DNA from: CAYFUF01 sp964394795
GTDB lineage: Bacteria > Bacillota > Clostridia > Tissierellales > Peptoniphilaceae
Length of the DNA stretch: 6,576 nt
Assembly: GCA_964394795.1 (NCBI GenBank)
Contig: CAYMYX010000061.1
Location: 1 to 6,576, forward strand
Reading direction: 5' to 3'
The position numbers were made by a program, and so were the translations under genes. The notes under the pieces are model-generated. The model was given only the letters and a program-made list of their open reading frames with translations. It was not told where the DNA came from and ran no database searches. This document shows positions 1 to 4,529 of the stretch, piece after piece (position 1 is the first letter of the stretch; every line of letters starts with the position of its first letter).

Positions 1-774
1 CGGTTAGGCGAGAGAAAACTCGTCTCTATTGTTGGGTCCGGTGGCAAGACTTCCCTCTTGCTTTATCTGGCGGGTTTGCTGCGAGGTCACGCGAATGTGA
101 TTATTTCGACGACGACGAAGATTATTTTGCCCAGCGAACATCTCTATGATGCGGCCTTCGGGTCGGTGGCCGACCTGAAGGCCGCCGTAAAGGACGGGTA
201 TATTAACGAGAGCACGGCTAGAACGGTTGTTTTGCATCAGGGATTTATTCCTGAAGTTCCGAATAAGGTAGAAGGTATTAAGCCGAAAGACGGCACTTAC
301 TTATCTCAACTCCCCGCCATCACCCTCATCGAAGCCGACGGGTCCCGCCAACTCCCCCTCAAGTGGTGGAAGGAGGTGGAGCCGGTTATTCCAAACGGGA
401 ACGGGGCAACCATCGGCGTCATCCCCATCGACCTCTTTGGGCAGACTGTCGGCGACCACAACTTTTACAACCTGGACGGGTTCGAGGAAACCTTCAGCTA
501 CCGCCCTAAAACCGTAGACGCTGATTTACTAATAAAGCTCATTGTCCACCCTGACGGCCTATTCAAGAATTCCACCAGCGACAAGATATTAGTTTTCAGC
601 CGCTGCGAAACAGACCACCACGTCCAATTGGCTAACGAGATAGTTGATGGGGTCAGGGGGATGGCCCCCGAACTGATTACCCAGGCGTTCACGCTCAGCG
701 TAAAGGAGATGCAGCATGAAAATTTCAGCCATTATACTTGCCGCTGGCCAATCCAGGAGGATGGGCCGCAATAA
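1..774 (+). CDS. yqeC: YqeC-type selenium-dependent hydroxylase accessory protein (5' end outside window)
   Basis: This is a putative P-loop NTPase of the YqeC family, which accompanies YqeB and SelD in genomes with selenium-dependent molybdenum hydroxylases; its exact reaction is not known. The frame is open from base 1, so the true start lies upstream and an internal TTG at 58 is not the start. 257 residues are visible. A Walker A motif (GSGGKTS) is encoded at about 34-54, followed by a VIISTTTKI strand. A family-typical EADGSRQLPLK segment follows around residues 111-121, then EPVIP and IGVIPIDLFGQ, where the family usually has a VVG-x-DALG-like stretch. The next gene starts inside this one at 716, so the last 20 or so residues are read from bases shared with the N-terminus of the MocA domain. 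That tail looks unlike family sequence and may be a late extension. Family assignment is confident; biochemical role is not. Confidence 0.85.
   Translation, partial: RLGERKLVSIVGSGGKTSLLLYLAGLLRGHANVIISTTTKIILPSEHLYDAAFGSVADLKAAVKDGYINESTARTVVLHQGFIPEVPNKVEGIKPKDGTYLSQLPAITLIEADGSRQLPLKWWKEVEPVIPNGNGATIGVIPIDLFGQTVGDHNFYNLDGFEETFSYRPKTVDADLLIKLIVHPDGLFKNSTSDKILVFSRCETDHHVQLANEIVDGVRGMAPELITQAFTLSVKEMQHENFSHYTCRWPIQEDGPQ
702..708 (+). promoter_or_regulatory. Ribosome binding site of the mocA-yqeB fusion gene
   Basis: AAAGGAG lies seven bases before the ATG at 716, inside the 3' end of yqeC. It fixes the start of the fusion gene within the upstream reading frame and implies translational coupling of the two genes. 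Confidence 0.85.
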
Positions 775-2083
775 GCTGGCGCTGCCGGTCCACGGGCAAA
801 GCATGCTCGAAAAAGTCATACATACCGTGGAAGAGGCTGACTTCGGCGAAATCATCCTCGTGGTAAATCGGGAGAATTTGGAGCTTTTAGGGACGTCCAA
901 AATCGAGGGCCATGTCAAAGTGACCATCAACGAGACGCCTGAAGCAGGCGCGGCCTCGTCGATTCGGGAGGCGTTGAGACACGTTGGGACGGACAGCCAA
1001 GGCCTTGCTTTCATCATGGCGGACCAGCCCTACATGACGGCGGAGACGATGAATGGGCTGATTGCGCGATTCGAGGAGAATCCGGATAGGATTGTCATTC
1101 CTCAATTGGACGGGCAGAACGGGTCGCCGGTCATCTTCCCCATCGATTTACTGCCGGCTTTTGAGGCAATCGAAGGCGATGTCGGCGGCAAACAAGTCAT
1201 CGCCCAATTTCCCGAGCGGATTATGTACCACGAGGTGGATTCCATTTTCGAATTGAAGGACATCGACACACCGGAAGAGTATGATAAGCTGACGAGTAAT
1301 GCAAGGGTGTTGGTGCGGGGTGGCGGTGATTTGGCGAGCGGGGTCATCCATGAATTGAAGACCAGCGGTTACGACGTGCTTGTTGCTGAAATAGATAAGC
1401 CTTGCTGCATCCGAACCGAAGTTGCCTTCGCCTCGGCGTTAATGGAAGGCGGGACCAAAGAAATCGCTGGTGTGAAAGCGCAAGTTGCCAACAACGTCGG
1501 CGAGGCCTTCGACCTCCTAAAAGACGGAAAGGTCCCCATTTTAATCGATCCCCACTTGGAACTCTTAGACGAAATCAGACCCGACGTCTTGGTTGATGCC
1601 ATTATGGCCAAAAGGAATGTGGGGACGAAGAGGAGTATAGCCCCCCTTGTGGTAGCGTTGGGGCCGGGATTTACGGCGGGGATCGATTGCCATATCGCGA
1701 TCGAAACTATGCGGGGTCCCATGTTGGGCGAGTTGATTTTCATGGGGAGCCCGATGGAGAATACGGGCGTGCCCGGGGAAATTGCGGGCGAGGCGGAGAA
1801 TCGGGTGGTGTATGCTCAAAAGGATGGCCCTCTTCAGCGGGTGATGGCGATTGGCGACTTGGTTGAGGCAGGCGACACGATTGCCACGATTGACGGTAGC
1901 CGGGTGCAGGCGAAGATTGGCGGCACCTTAAGGGGCTTGATTTACGACGGTTACGACGTGACCAAGGGCTTGAAGATCGCCGACGTTGACCCGAGGCATG
2001 ACCCGAGCTTGGCTTTCACCATCTCGGACAAGGCGACCAAGCTGGGTCGCAGCGTTATTAAGGCCATAATAAAAGCGGATTAG
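716..2083 (+). CDS. MocA-like cytidylyltransferase fused to YqeB (selenium-dependent Mo hydroxylase maturation)
   Basis: This 455-residue protein joins two functions that are often separate genes. Residues 1-191 form a MobA/MocA-type nucleotidyltransferase: LAAGQSRRMGRNKL at 8-21 is the nucleotide-binding loop (LAAG as in the CTP-using MocA, not LAGG as in MobA), ADQP at 102-105 is the metal-binding segment, GSPVIF at 136-141 stands where the family often has GHPVLF, and DIDTPEEY at 182-189 closes the domain. Residues 196-455 form YqeB (EF2563 family): VRGGGDLASGV at 200-210, EIDKPCCIR at 225-233, LGPGFTAGID at 315-324, ETMRG at 330-334 and DVDPRHD at 423-429. The predicted role is cytidylation of molybdopterin plus a YqeB step needed for selenium-dependent hydroxylases such as xanthine dehydrogenase; the YqeB chemistry is unresolved. 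Both domains look full length and intact. Cytoplasmic, cotranscribed with yqeC. Confidence 0.9.
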   Translation: MKISAIILAAGQSRRMGRNKLALPVHGQSMLEKVIHTVEEADFGEIILVVNRENLELLGTSKIEGHVKVTINETPEAGAASSIREALRHVGTDSQGLAFIMADQPYMTAETMNGLIARFEENPDRIVIPQLDGQNGSPVIFPIDLLPAFEAIEGDVGGKQVIAQFPERIMYHEVDSIFELKDIDTPEEYDKLTSNARVLVRGGGDLASGVIHELKTSGYDVLVAEIDKPCCIRTEVAFASALMEGGTKEIAGVKAQVANNVGEAFDLLKDGKVPILIDPHLELLDEIRPDVLVDAIMAKRNVGTKRSIAPLVVALGPGFTAGIDCHIAIETMRGPMLGELIFMGSPMENTGVPGEIAGEAENRVVYAQKDGPLQRVMAIGDLVEAGDTIATIDGSRVQAKIGGTLRGLIYDGYDVTKGLKIADVDPRHDPSLAFTISDKATKLGRSVIKAIIKAD

Positions 2084-2120
2084 TTTGCAGCGCGGGCTAC
2101 AAGCTAATCCGTTTTTTTTT
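2071..2120 (+). terminator. Intrinsic terminator, probably bidirectional, between convergent genes
   Basis: CGGATTAGTTTG (2076-2087) pairs with CAAGCTAATCCG (2100-2111), a 12-bp stem with one G-U pair and a 12-base loop. Nine T residues follow (2112-2120). The left arm includes the last codon and the TAG stop of the fusion gene. Read on the - strand, the same stem is followed by CTTTTATTAT, a weaker U-rich tail, so it can also terminate the AI-2E family gene that ends at 2124. Confidence 0.9.
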
Positions 2121-2123
2121 GTA

Positions 2124-3338
2124 CTATTCGACGACTTCTTCTTTGTCGTTGAGGTCGCGGAGTTCGATTTCGTCCTCTAGGTTCCGCTTCTCTGCCTCGC
2201 TGATTCGGCTGTTTATGTCGTTGCGAAGGAGCTTGTAGGCGGAGGCGGTGATGGGGACGGCGAGTAGCATGCCGAGGGGTCCGAAGAGTGAGCCCGCCAC
2301 AATGATGGACAGGAAGACCCAGATGCCGGGAAGGCCGATGGAGTTGCCGACTACGCGGGGGTAAATCAGGTCGCCTTCAAGCTGTTGGATGAAGACGAGG
2401 ACGATGAGGAATATGGCCCCCTGTTGGAAGCTGTTGGCGACGATCATGATGAAGCCGACGGCGCCACCGATGAAGGCACCGACCATGGGGATGAGGGCGG
2501 TGACCATGACCACGACGCTGATGCTGAGGGCGTAGGGCAATTGGGCGATCGTCATGGCGATGAAGAGGAGGACGCCGACGAGGAAGGCGTCGATGACCTG
2601 GCCTCTAAAGAAGGCCGAGAAGGTGTTGCTGACGACGCCGGTGACATAGTAGAATTTCTCTTGCGTCCGGGGCTTGGTGTAGGCTTTCAGCACGCTGTTG
2701 ACGCCGCGACCCAGCTTCTCTTTCCCCGCTAGGAAATAAAGGGCGAAGATGAAGGAGGTTAAGACGGTGACGAAGGCGCCGATGATCGAGGTGGCAAAGC
2801 TAAAAGTAGACCCGAGGATGCCCGCGAAGCTGCCTTCAAAGTTTTCTGCGGCTTGCTGTAGGAGTTGCTGCCAGTTGACGTCCATGGTCTCTAGTTGTTG
2901 CCGGGAGTCTTGCAGCCAGTTGACGTTTTCCGTCACCTCGAGGAGCCAGATTCGGAAGTCTTGGGCTACCTTGGGCAGGGAGCTTGCCAAGACTCGGAAG
3001 GAGTCAAAGAGCTGAGGCAAGACGATGTTCATCAAGAGCACGATAATGCCGATGAGGATAATCAGCGATAGGATGATGGTTATCGGCCGCTTGAACTTGC
3101 TGATCTTGCTGCCTTCCAGCTTGGAAAAGAGAAATTTTTCCAAGGGGTTGACGATCAGGCTCCAGATGTAGAAGATGCTAAAGCCGATAAAGAAGGGCAT
3201 AAAGGCCGACACCACTCTGGACAGGACGGCAAAAATTTGACTGGAATAAATAAGGATGAGGGCTGCCACAACGAGCACGGCAACTTTCCATATAAAGCGG
3301 GACTTGCTCTCCCGCCTAACGTTACGATTTTCGCTCAA
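2124..3338 (-). CDS. AI-2E family transporter (PF01594 membrane protein)
   Basis: This is a 404-residue polytopic inner-membrane protein of the AI-2E/UPF0118 family. Members include TqsA and various exporters or sodium/proton antiporters, so the substrate cannot be read from sequence. About eight hydrophobic segments are visible, roughly at residues 15-33, 41-63, 85-107, 180-203, 250-266, 270-298, 305-325 and 338-366. A hydrophilic stretch at about 115-175, rich in Gln and Glu, sits between the third and fourth, as is usual for the family. Signature segments are ALIPMVGAFIGG (281-292), the QLEGDLIYPRVVGNSIGLP region (319-337) and LFGPLGMLLAVP (351-362). The C-terminal 25 residues are strongly charged and acidic. 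The start is TTG at 3336-3338, chosen because AAAGGAA lies five bases upstream. It lies 142 bases downstream of the thioesterase gene and no promoter of its own was evident, so cotranscription is likely. Confidence 0.9.
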   Translation of the reverse strand: MSENRNVRRESKSRFIWKVAVLVVAALILIYSSQIFAVLSRVVSAFMPFFIGFSIFYIWSLIVNPLEKFLFSKLEGSKISKFKRPITIILSLIILIGIIVLLMNIVLPQLFDSFRVLASSLPKVAQDFRIWLLEVTENVNWLQDSRQQLETMDVNWQQLLQQAAENFEGSFAGILGSTFSFATSIIGAFVTVLTSFIFALYFLAGKEKLGRGVNSVLKAYTKPRTQEKFYYVTGVVSNTFSAFFRGQVIDAFLVGVLLFIAMTIAQLPYALSISVVVMVTALIPMVGAFIGGAVGFIMIVANSFQQGAIFLIVLVFIQQLEGDLIYPRVVGNSIGLPGIWVFLSIIVAGSLFGPLGMLLAVPITASAYKLLRNDINSRISEAEKRNLEDEIELRDLNDKEEVVE

Positions 3339-3343
3339 AAGTG

Positions 3344-3350
3344 TTCCTTT
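3344..3350 (-). promoter_or_regulatory. Ribosome binding site selecting a TTG start
   Basis: On the - strand AAAGGAA precedes the TTG codon at 3338 by five bases. The spacing makes TTG the best start for the membrane protein although it is not ATG. Confidence 0.7.
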
Positions 3351-3441
3351 CTATGGGACTGGGGATGGGGGTTGAATGGGGCCATGCTTCGATCAGCCGG
3401 TGTAGTCTGCGGATGAGACGGCGCGCGAGGCACGGCCGAGC

Positions 3442-3465
3442 GCGGCAGTGGGCGCCACCGGCCGC
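3442..3465 (-). other. Strong GC-rich hairpin between thioesterase and AI-2E family genes
   Basis: Read on the - strand, GCGGC, a bulged C, GGTGG, loop CGC, CCACT and GCCGC can fold into a stem of about ten pairs (one G-U). It starts 15 bases after the thioesterase stop codon. No T run follows, so it is not a standard intrinsic terminator. It may stabilise the upstream message or mark a processing site; that is inference. The rest of the 142-base gap (3339-3480) is GC-rich with no open frame or promoter that I can support. Confidence 0.5.
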
Positions 3466-3480
3466 AAATGCTAAACCAAC

Positions 3481-3834
3481 CTACAAACTACCCATGAATT
3501 TCCCTTCATCAACAATAAAGCGGACGTGGGTTGCGGTGGCGATCTGTTTGTTGCCTTCGACAGCCTCCAAATAGTAGGTCAGCTTCTTCCCGCTCACTTG
3601 CTTGTCGGACAGGCGGACTTCAATCTCGCTGCCGACGGCGGTTGGGGCCAGATGCTTCATGTTCATCTCGGAACCGACGGTGGTCTTGCCCTCTTCGCAG
3701 TGGGCTGCCCCATCTTCAAAGGCGACATTCTCGAGGAAAGCGACGAGGGCTGGGGTTGCGAGGACGTCGAGGCCGCCGGACCCCATGTTCTTCGCGGTGT
3801 GCTTGTCTTCTACGGTAAATTTTTTGGATTGCAT
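3481..3834 (-). CDS. FlK-like hotdog-fold acyl-CoA thioesterase
   Basis: This 117-residue cytoplasmic protein belongs to the single-domain hotdog thioesterase family that includes the fluoroacetyl-CoA thioesterase FlK. Candidate catalytic residues are Thr27 (in LATPALVAFLE), Glu35 and His61 (in MKHLAPTAVG). Their spacing of 8 and 26 residues equals that of the FlK triad Thr42, Glu50 and His76. The TTVGSEMNMKHLAPTAVGS region and the C-terminal QIATATHVRFIVD strand are typical of the family, and the length is normal. Most bacterial relatives are annotated only as thioesterase family protein, so fluoroacetyl-CoA should not be assumed; the substrate is unknown. The ATG start is supported by AAAGGAG (3841-3847) six bases upstream. 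It is the first gene of a probable two-gene unit with the AI-2E family gene, and it is divergent from the tRNA-Leu gene. Confidence 0.85.
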   Translation of the reverse strand: MQSKKFTVEDKHTAKNMGSGGLDVLATPALVAFLENVAFEDGAAHCEEGKTTVGSEMNMKHLAPTAVGSEIEVRLSDKQVSGKKLTYYLEAVEGNKQIATATHVRFIVDEGKFMGSL

Positions 3835-3840
3835 TTGAAT

Positions 3841-3847
3841 CTCCTTT
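3841..3847 (-). promoter_or_regulatory. Ribosome binding site overlapping the tandem repeats
   Basis: AAAGGAG on the - strand lies six bases before the thioesterase ATG. Its first two bases (3846-3847) are also the end of the first 14-base repeat. Confidence 0.85.
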
Positions 3848-3892
3848 ATTTACTTTCGGTTATTTACTTTCGGTTATTTACGTTCGGTTATT
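3846..3892 (-). repeat. Three tandem 14-bp repeats in the thioesterase leader
   Basis: On the + strand TTATTTACTTTCGG occurs at 3846-3859 and 3860-3873, then TTATTTACGTTCGG at 3874-3887 with one change, then a partial TTATT at 3888-3892. On the thioesterase strand the unit reads CCGAAAGTAAATAA and the array runs straight into the ribosome binding site. Possible roles are binding sites for a regulator of transcription or translation, or a slippage-prone array that sets leader length. The sequence alone does not decide. Confidence 0.85.
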
Positions 3893-3938
3893 GGTTGTGG
3901 ATGGTGGTGGGGCGAGCATGGCCCCCATAAATTTATTC

Positions 3939-3967
3939 TTGACAGGTCGTCAATTTAGGATTATTCT
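3939..3967 (+). promoter_or_regulatory. Sigma-A promoter of tRNA-Leu
   Basis: A perfect -35 TTGACA (3939-3944), a 17-base spacer and a -10 TATTCT (3962-3967, five of six matches) lie just before the tRNA. Transcription would begin near 3974, only a few bases before the mature 5' end. The -35 box is one arm of TTGAC-N5-GTCAA (3939-3953). Confidence 0.85.
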
Positions 3968-3977
3968 CAAACTCTAA

Positions 3978-4061
3978 GCAGGTGTGGCGGAACTGGCAGA
4001 CGCGCTAGATTCAGGGTCTAGTGAACGCAAGTTCGTGGGGGTTCAAATCCCTTCACCTGCA
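3978..4061 (+). tRNA. tRNA-Leu (anticodon CAG), no encoded CCA
   Basis: The acceptor stem is GCAGGTG (3978-3984) with CACCTGC (4054-4060) and discriminator A at 4061. The anticodon stem CTAGA/TCTAG (4005-4009, 4017-4021) encloses the loop TTCAGGG with anticodon CAG at 4012-4014, which reads CUG codons. A long variable arm (TGAACGCAAGTTCGT) marks a class II tRNA, and the T loop TTCAAAT is standard. The T stem has two G-U pairs. CCA is not encoded, so it must be added by a nucleotidyltransferase. Confidence 0.97.
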
Positions 4062-4067
4062 TTTTTT
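4062..4067 (+). terminator. T run directly after tRNA-Leu
   Basis: Six T residues follow the discriminator base immediately. They could end transcription with the tRNA acceptor or T arm acting as the upstream hairpin, or simply form a 3' trailer. No separate terminator hairpin with a T run was found before the next gene. Confidence 0.4.
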
Positions 4068-4085
4068 GTGCCTACTTTTTCGGAC

Positions 4086-4115
4086 GCGGGCGGTGGACCG
4101 CCTGAAATACCCGCC
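4086..4115 (+). other. Overlapping inverted repeats upstream of the thioredoxin operon
   Basis: GGCGG (4089-4093) can pair with CCGCC at 4098-4102 (loop TGGA) or with CCGCC at 4111-4115, and GCGGG (4086-4090) can pair with CCCGC (4110-4114). The element lies before the predicted promoter and lacks a T run. It may be an operator or chance GC-rich pairing; evidence is weak. Confidence 0.3.
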
Positions 4116-4128
4116 TCGACTCGTTAAC

Positions 4129-4156
4129 TTTATAGTAAATTCCGCTCCTTTATTAT
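4129..4156 (+). promoter_or_regulatory. Candidate promoter of the thioredoxin-persulfide operon
   Basis: TTTATA (4129-4134, four of six -35 matches), a 16-base spacer and TATTAT (4151-4156, five of six -10 matches) precede the gene. TATAGT at 4156-4161 is an alternative -10. The very AT-rich patch stands out from its GC-rich surroundings, but the exact boxes are uncertain. Confidence 0.45.
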
Positions 4157-4187
4157 ATAGTATAAGCAACGAAAGACCAACGAAGAA

Positions 4188-4194
4188 AAGGAGG
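4188..4194 (+). promoter_or_regulatory. Ribosome binding site of the thioredoxin-like gene
   Basis: A perfect AAGGAGG lies five bases before the ATG at 4200. Confidence 0.9.
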
Positions 4195-4199
4195 CGCTG

Positions 4200-4529
4200 A
4201 TGAAAGAAATTATTAACTTTGAAGCGATTCAAGAGACGGCGGACCGGGAGGACCTGGTCATCTTTTACGCCAAGAGCCCCTTTTGCATCGTGTGCCAAGA
4301 CACGGCTCCCTTGGTGGACGACCTAGCGGAAGAACTGGGCGTTCCTGTGTATGCGATAAATATTGATGAGATGGCTATGGCCCGCGGACAGCTGAGCCTC
4401 TTCACCGCCCCCGTCATTCTGATTTACCACAAAGGGCGGGAAGTCCACCGCCAAGGCCGCTTCATCGACCTCGACCTCGTTAAGGAAATCCTCCGGGATT
4501 ACCAGCGTATGGAAGGAGACCAACCATGA
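4200..4529 (+). CDS. Thioredoxin-like protein (CIVC)
   Basis: This 109-residue cytoplasmic protein has the thioredoxin fold. VIFYAKSPFCIVC at 20-32 carries the redox pair Cys29 and Cys32. The motif is CIVC rather than the CGPC of housekeeping thioredoxin, and the usual Trp before the first Cys is Phe28. TAPVILIY at 69-76 carries the expected cis-proline, Pro71, after the second helix. No signal peptide is present. The length is normal for a single thioredoxin domain. Its stop overlaps the start of the next gene by four bases (ATGA, 4526-4529), so the two are translationally coupled. The likely role is a dedicated thiol-disulfide or persulfide reductase that supplies or removes sulfane sulfur for the rhodanese/ETHE1-like partner; the partnership is inferred from the operon, not shown. 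Confidence 0.88.
   Translation: MKEIINFEAIQETADREDLVIFYAKSPFCIVCQDTAPLVDDLAEELGVPVYAINIDEMAMARGQLSLFTAPVILIYHKGREVHRQGRFIDLDLVKEILRDYQRMEGDQP
4513..4518 (+). promoter_or_regulatory. Ribosome binding site of the MBL-rhodanese gene, inside the thioredoxin-like gene
   Basis: AAGGAG lies seven bases before the ATG at 4526, within the last codons of the upstream gene. It supports the ATGA-overlap start. Confidence 0.85.

Noticed and set aside
58..60. TTG as the start of yqeC
   Set aside because: The Walker A motif lies upstream in the same open frame, so the true start is outside the window.
2385..2732. Long Asp/Glu-rich open frame on the + strand
   Set aside because: It is the antisense shadow of the membrane-protein gene. 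The acidic bias mirrors codons for hydrophobic residues on the other strand, and no ribosome binding site precedes it.
3846..3892. CRISPR-like array
   Set aside because: The units are only 14 bases and directly adjacent with no spacers.
3526..3930. 134-residue + strand frame over the thioesterase gene
   Set aside because: It lies antisense to a gene with family motifs and a good ribosome binding site, and its product resembles no family I know.
3978..4061. Attachment site or integrated element at the tRNA gene
   Set aside because: No duplicated tRNA end, integrase or mobile gene is visible in the window.
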